A DNA stretch of 64,000 nt, from assembly GCA_013376985.1 (NCBI GenBank), contig JACABB010000004.1, positions 129,056 through 193,055 of the forward strand, given 5' to 3'. Both the position numbers and the translations under genes were made by a program. This DNA comes from Bacteroidales bacterium. Its GTDB lineage: Bacteria > Bacteroidota > Bacteroidia > Bacteroidales > Tenuifilaceae. The notes beneath the pieces are model-generated. The model worked only from the letters and a program-made list of their open reading frames with translations, did not search any database and was not told the origin of the DNA. This document shows positions 35,485-44,213 of this stretch, piece by piece; positions within the stretch are counted from its first letter, which is position 1; every line of letters begins with the position of its first letter.

Positions 35485-36819
35485 ATGAAAAAAATCTTTG
35501 TTATAGGTGCAGGATTATCCTCTTCGGACCTAATTAAATATCTTCTTGATAATGCTACGGCGTTGGATTGGACAGTTAAAGTTGGTGATCTGTCATTAGA
35601 AAGTGCCAAGAAAAAGGTTAACAATCACCCAAAGGGAATTGCTGTTCTATTCGATATTAACGATCAAAAGCAGCTAAAGGATGAGGTTGCTTGGGCTGAT
35701 ATCGTTGTTTCCATGCTACCCGCATTTATGCACCCAGCGGTTGCTAAGGAGTGTGTTAGCCAGGGTAAACTTATGGCTACCGCTTCATACGTTTCGGATG
35801 CAATGAGAACACTGGATGCAGAGGTTAAGCAGAAAGGATTAACCATTCTTAATGAGCTTGGTGTTGATCCGGGAATCGATCACATGTCGGCAATGAAAGT
35901 GATTGATGAAATCAAGGGTAAGGGAGGCAAAATCCTAGGTTTTATAAGCAATACAGGTGGACTTATTGCTCCTGAAAGTGATAATAATCCTTGGAACTAT
36001 AAATTTACATGGAATCCTCGCAATGTAGTGCTTGCAGGGCAGGGCGTTGCTCAATTCATAGAGAATGGGCAGTATAAATTTATTCCATATCATCGTTTAT
36101 ACAGTCGCGCCAGAACGTTTTCTGTTCTAAACTATGGCGATTTTGAGATGTATCCAAATAGGGACTCTCTCAGCTATAGAAAGGTTTACGATTTGAATGA
36201 TATTCAAACCCTAATCAGAGGTACATTACGCAAGGCTGGATATTGCAAGGCTTGGAATGTTTTTGTTCAGCTGGGTGCAACTGATGATACCTATAAAATT
36301 CCAGAAAGTGAGAATTTAACGAATAGGAGTTTTATCAATAGTTTCCTTGCCTATGATTCAAAGCTATCTGTTGAAGAAAAAATAAAGAAAGAGGTTGCAG
36401 AAGCTAATGATCCTGTTGTTTTCGAAAAATTGAAATGGCTAGGAATATTCGAGGATAAAAAAATAGGTCTACCAAATGCTAGTCCTGCTCAGGTATTACA
36501 GAAGATTCTTGAGGAAAAATTATTCCTAGGATCTAACGATAAGGATATGATTGTAATGCAACACATATTCGATTACGAGCTAAACGGTAAGAAGTTCAGG
36601 AAAAAATCATCCATGGTAATCATTGGTAAAGATACCGTTCATACTGCTATGTCAATAACCGTTGGAACTCCGCTTGCAATTGCCGTTAAATTGTTACTAA
36701 CAGACGAGATAAAAGATAAGGGCGTTGTTATTCCTACCAAACCTAATCTTTACCTTCCAATACTAAAGGAACTTGAAGCGTATGGAGTGAAGTTTATTGA
36801 GGAGGAAGAGGCTCTTTAG
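35485..36819 (+). CDS. Saccharopine dehydrogenase family protein
   Basis: A 444-residue cytoplasmic oxidoreductase. The N-terminus KKIFVIGAGLSSSDLIKYLL is a Rossmann nucleotide-binding loop (GAGLSS), followed by VVSMLPAFMHPAVAKECV and the conserved block LNELGVDPGIDHMSAMKVID, diagnostic of the saccharopine dehydrogenase (NADP, L-glutamate-forming) group. The C-terminal domain with FISNTGGLIAPESDNNPWNY is present. In lysine metabolism this enzyme interconverts saccharopine and aminoadipate semialdehyde plus glutamate. In bacteria the same fold also occurs in carboxynorspermidine synthase, but the length and GIDHM motif favour the first group. No pathway partner is adjacent. Confidence 0.85.
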   Translation: MKKIFVIGAGLSSSDLIKYLLDNATALDWTVKVGDLSLESAKKKVNNHPKGIAVLFDINDQKQLKDEVAWADIVVSMLPAFMHPAVAKECVSQGKLMATASYVSDAMRTLDAEVKQKGLTILNELGVDPGIDHMSAMKVIDEIKGKGGKILGFISNTGGLIAPESDNNPWNYKFTWNPRNVVLAGQGVAQFIENGQYKFIPYHRLYSRARTFSVLNYGDFEMYPNRDSLSYRKVYDLNDIQTLIRGTLRKAGYCKAWNVFVQLGATDDTYKIPESENLTNRSFINSFLAYDSKLSVEEKIKKEVAEANDPVVFEKLKWLGIFEDKKIGLPNASPAQVLQKILEEKLFLGSNDKDMIVMQHIFDYELNGKKFRKKSSMVIIGKDTVHTAMSITVGTPLAIAVKLLLTDEIKDKGVVIPTKPNLYLPILKELEAYGVKFIEEEEAL

Positions 36820-36856
36820 AGCAAATGGTATTCTTTTAAAGGTTACCCAGAAATCA

Positions 36857-36964
36857 ATTAACCGCAAAGAGCGCAAAGAAAAACGCAAAGAACGCAAATA
36901 TTTAATAAATAACACATTACTTCTTTGCGAGCTTTGCGAAACCTTTTAATACTTTGCGGTTAAT
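36857..36964. repeat. CGCAAAG-type palindromic element, copy 1
   Basis: Ends ATTAACCGCAAAG and CTTTGCGGTTAAT are exact inverted repeats; inside, GCGCAAAG/ACGCAAAG units face CTTTGCGA units, so the 108 bp can fold on itself. It sits between two convergent genes. Confidence 0.85.
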
Positions 36965-36988
36965 GCTATTTTTGGTAGTCTTTTATAT

Positions 36989-37699
36989 TTAAAACGCTAA
37001 GTAGAATTCAGCCGTTAACTTCTTATAATCTTCAGTATATTCCCCTTCCGATGTGTGGATTGATAAAGTATCTTCAATCAGCCTCTTTTTAGTAAACGAA
37101 AAGTCTAATAATATCCGAATGATTGGGTTGTTAGGCTTTGTCTTAACGTATAGTTTTTTGTTACAAAAAAGACCGTAGTTAGCAGCTTCTGCTATAAAAA
37201 TATTACCCTCGGTATATGGAAAGATAGCACAAAATCTTCCATCAGGTGAAAGCAGATTTTTAATGCCTTCGAGCATATCCACATTTGAAAGTTGTTCGGT
37301 ATGCCGTGTGAGTGTTCTTTCAGGGGTATTTGGCTTAAGCGATTTGCTGAAATAGGGTGGATTCGATACAATTAAATCAAACTTTGATGAGTGTTTTTTA
37401 GCAAAATCCTGAAAAGAGATGGCCTCCACTCCTAGCCTATCAGCCCATTTCGATGCATCAAAATTACCCTTAGCTTGCTGTGCCGATGATTCATCTATTT
37501 CAACGGCTTGAATGTTGGCTTCGCTGCGTTGGGCAATCATTAAAGCGATCACGCCAGAGCCAGTTCCAACATCCAAAACGGTATGGACATTTTCTAAATC
37601 AGCCCATGCTCCAAGCAGAACTCCATCGGTGCCCACTTTCATTGCAGCACCCTCCTGCTTAATAATAAATTGCTTAAAACGAAAGTAATTCTTTCCCAT
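36989..37699 (-). CDS. trmN6: tRNA1(Val) (adenine-N6)-methyltransferase-like enzyme
   Basis: A 236-residue SAM-dependent methyltransferase. It begins with FRFKQFIIKQEGAAMKVGTDGVLLGAWA, the typical N-terminus of the TrmN6/YfiC group, then DVGTGSGVIALMIAQR (SAM motif I), and LIVSNPPYFSKSL near residue 116; NPPY is the amino-methyltransferase catalytic motif. The expected reaction is N6-methylation of A37 in tRNA-Val. Length and motif order fit well. It stands alone, convergent with the dehydrogenase gene. Confidence 0.88.
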   Translation of the reverse strand: MGKNYFRFKQFIIKQEGAAMKVGTDGVLLGAWADLENVHTVLDVGTGSGVIALMIAQRSEANIQAVEIDESSAQQAKGNFDASKWADRLGVEAISFQDFAKKHSSKFDLIVSNPPYFSKSLKPNTPERTLTRHTEQLSNVDMLEGIKNLLSPDGRFCAIFPYTEGNIFIAEAANYGLFCNKKLYVKTKPNNPIIRILLDFSFTKKRLIEDTLSIHTSEGEYTEDYKKLTAEFYLAF

Positions 37700-38282
37700 A
37701 AATAAGAGTCTTAATTTAAAGTAGCTTTAACTAACGTCAGCTTGATGTAAGGCTTCATCATGAGCGAAACGAAGAATCTCCCCCTGTCATCCTGAGCGGA
37801 GCGAAGGAACTTAGATGGTTGCTTTCAGCGAATCCTCTGGATTTCACTCCGTTCAGCATGACAAGAAACAGTATGTTCTAAGAATTTCAATCCTCTTTCT
37901 TAATAATGATGAATTGTAAAATAAAACCCGTGTCATCCTGAGCGAAGCGAAGGATCTAATTATTTAAAGTCCAGATGGTTGCTTTCAGCGAATCCTTCGG
38001 ATTTCACTCCGCTCAGCATGACAAAGCAACAATCTAATGTTAAACTGATAATCAATATATTATACTTACATCGAACTCACGTTAATTAGATTGTAAAGTT
38101 CGATAAATTTTAAACCAATATTTTTAAATTTCCAACTTGGTGTAATTTGGTGCTTTTGAGTTTTGGTGGCTAAAAAACATTAAAAGCCACAAAATCACCA
38201 AGTCACAAAAATTCACCAAAAAGAATATTGAACTATTGTTAGAAATTCAATTTGCTCAAATTTCAGATTTTATAAACAACAC
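37700..38282. repeat. Gap with two TGTCATCCTGAGCG palindromic elements
   Basis: Element 1 at 37785-37863 and element 2 at 37931-38023 each begin TGTCATCCTGAGCG and end GTTCAGCATGACA or GCTCAGCATGACA, with the shared inside segment GATGGTTGCTTTCAGCGAAT. The termini are inverted repeats. This is a common type of Bacteroidetes intergenic element. No gene is seen in this gap. Confidence 0.8.
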
Positions 38283-39068
38283 CTACTGACCAAACTTTTC
38301 GTATACCCCCAGACCAAAAAGGGCGTAATCAAATTTAACAGGATCATTAGGATCGAGTTCACGTAGAAAGGAGGTTAGCTCCTCAACTGCTTTCCAATCG
38401 CTCTGCTTACGATTCAACAATCCCAGTGCTCTTGAAACCCTTCCAGAATGAGTATCCAATGGCATCATCAAAGCAGAAGCAGGAATGTTGTTCCATAATC
38501 CAAAATCAATCCCTTCGGAGGACGGGCGAACCATCCAACGCAAAAACATATTAATCCGCTTACATGCCGATCCCTTTTCAACATTTGCAACATGAACCAA
38601 GGTATGCGCCGGAGTTTCACAATCAACGAATTGTTTCCTAAATTCTTTTATTGCACCCTTTATGTTCTGCTCGGATTGATAACCATCGGAAAACACCTTT
38701 TGTAATCCCCCTGCCTGAGTGTAGATATGCTTTAAACTCTTGATGTAGTGAATACAATCCGCCCCATTAAAGGTTCTGTGTACAAATTTATCCAGAAGAT
38801 GATCATCCCGTTTACTATAGTTAACCACAAATTCATAAGGCGAATCGCCCATTTTTTGCATTAACCGATCCATGCTGCCAACTATCATCTTCCTATTTCC
38901 CCAGGAAATGGTAGCCGCAAGAATTCCTGCAATTTCAATATCTTCCTTTTTTGAGAATCGATGGGGAAATTGGGATGGATCGTCGTTTATGAAACTTGGA
39001 ACTGCATACTGCTTGTACTTCTCCTCAAGAAATTCTTTAAGTTGATATTTATCCAAAGAAGATTTCAT
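38283..39068 (-). CDS. TIGR02757 family protein
   Basis: A 261-residue cytoplasmic protein matching the TIGR02757 (DUF2400) family: PHRFSKKEDIEIAGILAATISWGNRKMI near the N-terminus, FNGADCIHYIKSLKHIY, a KGSACKRINMFLRWMVRP segment and MPLDTHSGRVSRALGLLNRK near the C-terminus. The RWMVRP and LDTH pattern recalls helix-hairpin-helix DNA glycosylase-like folds, but the function is not established. Its start codon overlaps the stop of the ABC ATPase gene by one base (TAATG on the minus strand), so the two are translationally coupled. Confidence 0.88.
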   Translation of the reverse strand: MKSSLDKYQLKEFLEEKYKQYAVPSFINDDPSQFPHRFSKKEDIEIAGILAATISWGNRKMIVGSMDRLMQKMGDSPYEFVVNYSKRDDHLLDKFVHRTFNGADCIHYIKSLKHIYTQAGGLQKVFSDGYQSEQNIKGAIKEFRKQFVDCETPAHTLVHVANVEKGSACKRINMFLRWMVRPSSEGIDFGLWNNIPASALMMPLDTHSGRVSRALGLLNRKQSDWKAVEELTSFLRELDPNDPVKFDYALFGLGVYEKFGQ

Positions 39069-39718
39069 TACACAAAACGTCCATCATTCATGGTGAGTTG
39101 TAAGTCAGCCATTTGGGCTAAATCACGATCGTGTGTAACTATTACAAAGGTTTGACCCATTTTATCACGCAAAGTGAAAAATAAATTATGCAGATCTTCT
39201 TTATTCTGTGAATCGAGGTTTCCCGAGGGTTCATCGGCAAAAACAACCAATGGATTATTTATTAAGGCTCTTGCAACTGCAACACGCTGTTGCTCACCTC
39301 CCGATAATTCGGCAGGTTTATGGTCAAATCTATGGTTTAATCCCAAAAAATCTAATAGCTCTTTGGCTTTCTTTTGAGCATCAGCATAGCTAACCTTTGC
39401 AATAAGTGCAGGCATGCAAACATTCTCAATTGCAGTAAATTCGGGCAATAGATGATGAAATTGGAATACAAAACCAATATGCTGATTTCTGAAACGTGCA
39501 ATTCCTTTATCTTTTAAACTAAAAACATCTTCGCCATTGATGATAAGAGTCCCTGAATCGGGGTGACTCAAAGTTCCTAGTATTTGGAGCAACGTTGTTT
39601 TCCCAGCACCGCTAGGGCCAACAATTGCAATTACTTTTTTTTCGGGGAGTTCAACGGTAACGCCCTTAAGTACTGTAAGATTCCCAAACGATTTTACAAT
39701 ATTTTCAGCCTTAATCAT
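39068..39718 (-). CDS. lolD: ABC transporter ATP-binding protein, LolD/MacB-like
   Basis: A 216-residue ATPase with Walker [10 protein letters not shown] (near residue 34), Q-loop [12 protein letters not shown], signature [15 protein letters not shown], Walker [11 protein letters not shown] followed by NLD, and the switch histidine in VTHDR. The NLD after Walker B and the LPEFTAxENV pattern place it in the LolD/MacB/FtsE group, which work with FtsX-type permeases in lipoprotein release or tripartite export. No permease is adjacent. It could pair with the FtsX-type permease encoded at 44214-45572, which has no ATPase beside it; this is inference. The symbol is by family only. Confidence 0.85.
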   Translation of the reverse strand: MIKAENIVKSFGNLTVLKGVTVELPEKKVIAIVGPSGAGKTTLLQILGTLSHPDSGTLIINGEDVFSLKDKGIARFRNQHIGFVFQFHHLLPEFTAIENVCMPALIAKVSYADAQKKAKELLDFLGLNHRFDHKPAELSGGEQQRVAVARALINNPLVVFADEPSGNLDSQNKEDLHNLFFTLRDKMGQTFVIVTHDRDLAQMADLQLTMNDGRFV

Positions 39719-39738
39719 GAATCTATTTTTTGTAGTGG

Positions 39739-39769
39739 CAAAGGTATTAAAATAACGTCAGGTCGAAAT
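39739..39769 (-). promoter_or_regulatory. Promoter-like site upstream of the ABC ATPase
   Basis: Minus-strand TACCTTTG (39746-39739) fits TAnnTTTG; TTTC about 19 bases further up is one base off the -33 TTTG. It lies 21 bases before the ATG at 39718. Confidence 0.45.
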
Positions 39770-39786
39770 AAGGAGTTAAACTGTTT

Positions 39787-39893
39787 TTAACCGCAAAGGC
39801 GCAAAGGGTACGCAAAGGGCGCAGAGAAAGATATTCTGAACTTAATACTTCGTGAACTTTGCGAAAACCTTTGCGAACTTTGCGTTTATTAAA
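39787..39893. repeat. CGCAAAG-type palindromic element, copy 2
   Basis: Begins TTAACCGCAAAGGCGCAAAG and ends in CTTTGCGAACTTTGCGTTTA; the arms can pair. It sits between the divergent ABC ATPase and glmM genes. Confidence 0.8.
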
Positions 39894-39911
39894 TCTTAAT
39901 AATCCTTTTGC

Positions 39912-39943
39912 TTTGGAAAAACAAAATCTTTTCCCAAACTTTG
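39912..39943 (+). promoter_or_regulatory. Promoter-like site upstream of glmM
   Basis: TTTG (39912-39915), 20 bases, then AAACTTTG (39936-39943), one base off the -7 consensus. The glmM ATG is at 39970. Confidence 0.4.
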
Positions 39944-39969
39944 CTAGCAAATTATGAAATAGCAATAAA

Positions 39970-41352
39970 ATGACACTTATCAAATCTATCTCAGGAATTA
40001 GAGGAACTATTGGCGGTAATGTATCCGACAGCCTCACCCCAATCGATATCGTAAGGTTTACGGCAGCTTATGCCGAATGGCTTAAAGGGCAGAATCCTCA
40101 AAAAAAGTGTAAGGTGGCTGTTGGTCGCGATGCCAGAATTTCGGGCGAAATGGTAAGCAATATTGTTGTTGGTACGCTTATGGGTTGTGGGGTTGATGTG
40201 ATTAACCTTGGCCTTGCAACAACCCCAACTGTTGAAATGGCTGTAACCGGACTTGGTGCCGATGGTGGTTTAATACTTACTGCCAGCCATAATCCTAGGC
40301 AATGGAATGCCCTAAAGTTGCTCAATGGCAAAGGAGAATTCCTTAACGATGAGCAGGGCAAAAAGGTACTCGATATTGCCGAAAAAGGCACATATACCTT
40401 CCCCGAAATTGATCTTATAGGAGATTTAGTTGATGAGTACTCATATATCGATGAGCATATTGATAAGATCATAGAACTTGATTTGGTTGATTGTAAAGCG
40501 ATTGAAAAAGCAAACTTTAAAGTTGCTATTGATTGTGTAAACTCTGTTGGAGGCATTGTTCTTCCACGATTACTCAATGCGCTTGGTGTAAAGGATATTG
40601 TTGAGCTTTATACCGATCCAACAGGTGAATTCCCACATAATCCAGAACCACTACCAGAGCATCTACATGATATTTCAGAGGCAATGGTAAAGCATAAAGC
40701 CGATGTCGGGTTTGTTGTTGATCCCGATGTTGATCGTTTAGCAATTGTAAACGAGGATGGGACAATGTTTGGTGAGGAGTATACTTTGGTTGCGGTTGCA
40801 GATTATGTGCTATCAATCAAAAAAGGGAATACCGTATCGAACCTATCGAGTACAGCGGCACTGCGTGATGTTACCCATAAATACGGAAAAGAGTATTACG
40901 CTTCTGCCGTTGGCGAGGTTAATGTTGTAACCAAGATGAAGGCTGTGAATGCAATTATTGGAGGTGAAGGGAATGGTGGTGTAATTCTACCTGAGCTTCA
41001 TTATGGTCGCGATTCATTGGTGGGGATTGCTTTATTCCTAAGCCATCTGGCAAAGAAGAAGATGAAATGTTCGGAGCTAAGGAAATCCTACCCCGACTAT
41101 TTTATCTCCAAGAATAAAATTGAACTCAAAACAGGTATTAACCCCGATAATATCCTTAAGACTCTTGCCGTACATTTTAAGGACTACCCTTTAAATACGG
41201 AGGATGGACTTAGGGTTGATTTTGAGGATGGTTGGGTTCACATGCGGAAATCGAATACCGAGCCAATTATTAGGATTTACGCCGAAAGCCGAAGTCAGGA
41301 TAAGGCAAATGATTTGGCTAAGAATATAATGGAGAGGATTAAGACGATTTAA
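39970..41352 (+). CDS. glmM: Phosphoglucosamine mutase (phosphohexomutase family)
   Basis: GlmM converts glucosamine-6-phosphate to glucosamine-1-phosphate for UDP-GlcNAc and peptidoglycan synthesis. The 460-residue protein has SISGIRGTIG at the N-terminus, the phosphoserine loop TASHNPRQWNALK with Ser106 as likely phospho-carrier, the metal loop VVDPDVDRLA near residue 253 (DPDVDR, the Bacteroidota form, in place of DGDGDR), a substrate loop GGEGNGGVI, and the phosphate-binding RKSNTEPIIRIYAES at the C-terminus. Phosphomannomutase or phosphoglucomutase activity cannot be excluded. Transcribed away from the ABC gene from its own promoter. Confidence 0.88.
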   Translation: MTLIKSISGIRGTIGGNVSDSLTPIDIVRFTAAYAEWLKGQNPQKKCKVAVGRDARISGEMVSNIVVGTLMGCGVDVINLGLATTPTVEMAVTGLGADGGLILTASHNPRQWNALKLLNGKGEFLNDEQGKKVLDIAEKGTYTFPEIDLIGDLVDEYSYIDEHIDKIIELDLVDCKAIEKANFKVAIDCVNSVGGIVLPRLLNALGVKDIVELYTDPTGEFPHNPEPLPEHLHDISEAMVKHKADVGFVVDPDVDRLAIVNEDGTMFGEEYTLVAVADYVLSIKKGNTVSNLSSTAALRDVTHKYGKEYYASAVGEVNVVTKMKAVNAIIGGEGNGGVILPELHYGRDSLVGIALFLSHLAKKKMKCSELRKSYPDYFISKNKIELKTGINPDNILKTLAVHFKDYPLNTEDGLRVDFEDGWVHMRKSNTEPIIRIYAESRSQDKANDLAKNIMERIKTI

Positions 41353-41371
41353 CTTCGTTGCTCCATAATAG

Positions 41372-41454
41372 TTCACGCAAAGTTCGCAAAGCATTTCGCA
41401 GAGAACGCCAAGGTTTTTATTCTTTGTGATTTAACTATGAGGTCTTTGCGTGAA
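41372..41454. repeat. CGCAAAG-type palindromic element, copy 3 (shorter)
   Basis: TTCACGCAAAG at one end and CTTTGCGTGAA at the other are exact inverted repeats; inside are GTTCGCAAAG and GAACGCCAAGG. It lies after glmM. Confidence 0.8.
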
Positions 41455-41491
41455 GTTTTTTCGGACAGTCACAACAATGAGCAGGTTTTAT

Positions 41492-41752
41492 TTAACTAAT
41501 CAACTCTTCATAAGATTGAATTAAAAAACTTTCAGGATTACTATTTCTCAAGCCCTTATTTTTTAATTTGAATTGATTTTTAATCTCTTTCGCAATTTGA
41601 CCATTAACATTTGCTACTGAATTACTCTGTGAGATAATATCTAGATAATCTCGCATAAGCTCCCTATCATTTTGTATCATTAAAAATACCTTATCCGTTA
41701 TTGTAGCACAAAATTTTTCTACAACTTTCTCTTTAAATTCTTTTAATTCCAT
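41492..41752 (-). CDS. Small hypothetical protein, 86 residues
   Basis: An ATG-started frame of 86 residues, mainly helical and charged (MELKEFKEKVVEKFCATITD ... EEYLIS-like end ESFLIQSYEELIS). No signal peptide, membrane helix or domain that I recognise. The gene stands alone between glmM and a long gene-poor stretch. The amino-acid composition is protein-like, unlike the antisense frames around it, but support is only moderate. Confidence 0.5.
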   Translation of the reverse strand: MELKEFKEKVVEKFCATITDKVFLMIQNDRELMRDYLDIISQSNSVANVNGQIAKEIKNQFKLKNKGLRNSNPESFLIQSYEELIS

Positions 41753-42291
41753 ATTATCAGTATTAGTTTATTAATATCATTTAGTTTCTGTTGCGGGTAG
41801 TTTTATTAATTTGATTATTGGTGAAACCAAATTTAGCAAATTAAATTTGAATGGATTCAAAATCCGGCTCAACGTTTGGTTTTTATATTTTCGATTTGAC
41901 GGTTATACTTGCCTACACCCACCCATTGATTTTTGTTTTTTACTTAAAGCCGCAGCTGGGGTCGAAGGTTGTAATCCTGTTTTGCTGTGATGCAGTGTTG
42001 CTGTGGGGTCATTGGGTTAATTTTCAAATCTTCAAATCCCCCAATTTTCAAATTAAAGCATCTTCGGTCTTCTAACTTTATTTCCACTATCGCAAACTGC
42101 GATAACACTTCAGGGCTTTTCGATCCTATGAGGATCTTTGGAGTTAAATGAGTATCACTTAAATCTTTTTTAGCACTTACATAGTTTAATGGGCTTTACC
42201 AACTTTAACATAACTTTAACATGATATTTTTTAAACAAATGTTACTTTTATCAATCCAAATGAAAAACGTTTTAATATCCTCTATTTAACG
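41753..42291. other. Gene-poor stretch before the export genes
   Basis: No credible gene. It holds simple words such as TTGCTGTGATGCAGTG (about 41988), a run of TTCAAATC-like words (about 42018-42050), the imperfect palindrome ATCGCAAACTGCGAT (42089-42103) and GATCCTATGAGGATC (about 42121). The promoter of the adaptor gene should be near its right end but no clear site was found. Confidence 0.5.
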
Positions 42292-43629
42292 ATGAAAAAG
42301 AAAATCATAATTGCTATTGCAGCCCTAGTTATTCTAATAGTTATATTTTTTGTTTTTGGGACATCGGAAAAGGATAAAGCTGCGCCGCAGTTTGTAAAGG
42401 TGTCGAATGGTCTCTTTGAGGTACTGGTCACTGTAACGGGTGAACTTAAGGCTCAAAACTCTGAGGATATTGAGGCACCCACTGAGCTAAGGGGAAGGAG
42501 TTTCCGAATTTCGGATGTTAAAATTCAAGATCTTATCCCCGAGGGAACTGTTGTTGATTCAGGGGCTTATGTGGCAACCCTAGATAGATCGGCATTAAGC
42601 AATAGGCTAAAGGAGATTGAGGATGAGCTTGAAAAGAGCCAACAGGCCTACCTAAAAACTCAACTGGATACTACACTAACACTTCGTGAACTTAGGAATT
42701 CCCTTGTAAATCTTAAGTTTGAGATGGAGGAGAAGCAGATTGTAGTAGATCAATCGAAATATGAACCGCCAGCCACACAGCGTCAGGCACAAATCAACCT
42801 CGATAAATCGGGTCGTTCCTACTCTCAGGCTTTGTACAACTATACGCTAAAGAGGGATCAGGCCGAGGCTTCGATGAAGGAGGTGGCTATCAACCTTGAA
42901 AAGCAAAAGCGCGAAAAACTAGATATGATGGGCATTATGAATAAGTTTGTGATACATGCGCCAAAGCCGGGTATGGTTATCTACTACCGTGAGTGGAGCG
43001 GACAGAAGCGTAAAGTTGGGTCAACCATCAGCCCTTGGGATTTAACAGTTGCAACGCTGCCGGATCTTTCAGTAATGAACTCAAAAACCTATGTGAATGA
43101 GATTGATATTAGCAAGATAAAAAAGGGGCAAATTGTTAGGGTTGGAGTAGATGCTTTCCCCGAGAAAAAGTATAGCGGAGAGGTTACTGAGGTTGCAAAT
43201 ATCGGGGAGCAATTGCCCAATACGGATGCTAAGGTTTTTGAGGTAGTTATCCGAGTTAACGGATTCGATCCTATCCTTAGGCCATCTATGACTACTAGCA
43301 ATCAGATAATTACTAATGTGTATGAGAATGTACAATCGCTACCGTTAGAGGCTATTCATGCCGATGATAGCTTAAGCTTTGTTTATACCAAAAAGGGTAA
43401 GAAACAAATTGTTGTAACGGGCGAGATGAATGAGAACTATATCATTATCGAAAAGGGGCTAAGCAGTAATGATGAGGTTTACCTTTCGGTTCCTGAAAAG
43501 GCAGAGTCGTTTGATCTTGCAGGGAAAGAGCTGATTTCAATTATTAAAGAGAAGATTAAAAACAAAAAACTTAATGAGGAGAAATTAAGATCGGAACAGG
43601 AGATGCAGATGAAACCGGGGAAGAGGTAG
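42292..43629 (+). CDS. Periplasmic adaptor subunit (HlyD/MacA-like) of an export system
   Basis: A 445-residue membrane-fusion protein: an N-terminal membrane anchor (KKIIIAIAALVILIVIFFVFG), a lipoyl-like half motif (FEVLVTVTGELKAQNSEDIEAP), a long coiled-coil hairpin (about residues 105-220), the second lipoyl half (FVIHAPKPGMVIYYREWSGQKRKVGS), and a beta-barrel segment (VNEIDISKIKKGQIVRVGVDAFPEKKYSG). It would bridge an inner-membrane permease and a TolC channel. The permease and TolC genes follow on the same strand after a 584-bp repeat-bearing gap. Confidence 0.88.
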   Translation: MKKKIIIAIAALVILIVIFFVFGTSEKDKAAPQFVKVSNGLFEVLVTVTGELKAQNSEDIEAPTELRGRSFRISDVKIQDLIPEGTVVDSGAYVATLDRSALSNRLKEIEDELEKSQQAYLKTQLDTTLTLRELRNSLVNLKFEMEEKQIVVDQSKYEPPATQRQAQINLDKSGRSYSQALYNYTLKRDQAEASMKEVAINLEKQKREKLDMMGIMNKFVIHAPKPGMVIYYREWSGQKRKVGSTISPWDLTVATLPDLSVMNSKTYVNEIDISKIKKGQIVRVGVDAFPEKKYSGEVTEVANIGEQLPNTDAKVFEVVIRVNGFDPILRPSMTTSNQIITNVYENVQSLPLEAIHADDSLSFVYTKKGKKQIVVTGEMNENYIIIEKGLSSNDEVYLSVPEKAESFDLAGKELISIIKEKIKNKKLNEEKLRSEQEMQMKPGKR

Positions 43630-43768
43630 TGGTTCTTTGCCGAGAGGTTGTGATGCTGTGGGATTGTGTTGCTGTATTGCTGTGGGGCTGTTTGGGGTTT
43701 TTATGATTTTTTCTTTCATTGTTCAAATCAAATTTTATATATATTTTAAGATTAACAAGTTAATATCA

Positions 43769-43980
43769 TTTAGTTAAGCAGCAAGTCCGATAGAACTTGA
43801 ATTTGAATAGCCCCCAATGAAATTGGGGGAGTTGATAAAGGATAATAATCCAACCCTGAAAGGGTTGAATGTGGCTCTAAGGTTAAATATTCAACCCTTT
43901 CAGGGTTGCTAACCAATAAATTTATTACCTCCGGTTCTACCGGAGGCTATTCGAATTCAAGCCCTTCGGGCTTAACTAAA
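43769..43980. repeat. 212-bp multi-hairpin palindromic element
   Basis: The outer ends TTTAGTTAAGC and GCTTAACTAAA are inverted repeats, extended inside by TTGAATTTGAATAGCC against GGCTATTCGAATTCAA. Between them are hairpins CCCCCAATGAAATTGGGGG, CAACCCTGAAAGGGTTG, CAACCCTTTCAGGGTTG, CCTCCGGTTCTACCGGAGG and GCCCTTCGGGC. No ORF inside. It looks like a MITE or REP-like element that depends on a transposase elsewhere. The rest of the 43630-44213 gap contains TTGCTGT-rich words (43650-43695) and nothing else recognisable. Confidence 0.85.
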
Positions 43981-44213
43981 CGAAGATGACTAACAAGTAA
44001 TTAGCGTCTGTCTTTAAAGTAGCATTATTTAGATTTAAGAACAAGAATCAACGATTTATGATTTCTGATGTTTACGTAATCAGTTTGTTTTCAGAAATCT
44101 TCTAAAATCTAAAATCGTTAATCCTTGTTCGATATTCAATTTGGATTTAATTTTTTGACTTTATGGAAAGACTCTAATTAGTAACATTTTATAATGAACA
44201 TAATACAATCAGC

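Noticed and set aside
41851..42075. Open frame of 74 residues on the plus strand
   Set aside because: It is made of simple intergenic words (TTGCTGTG, TTCAAATC) and has no start context or recognisable motif.
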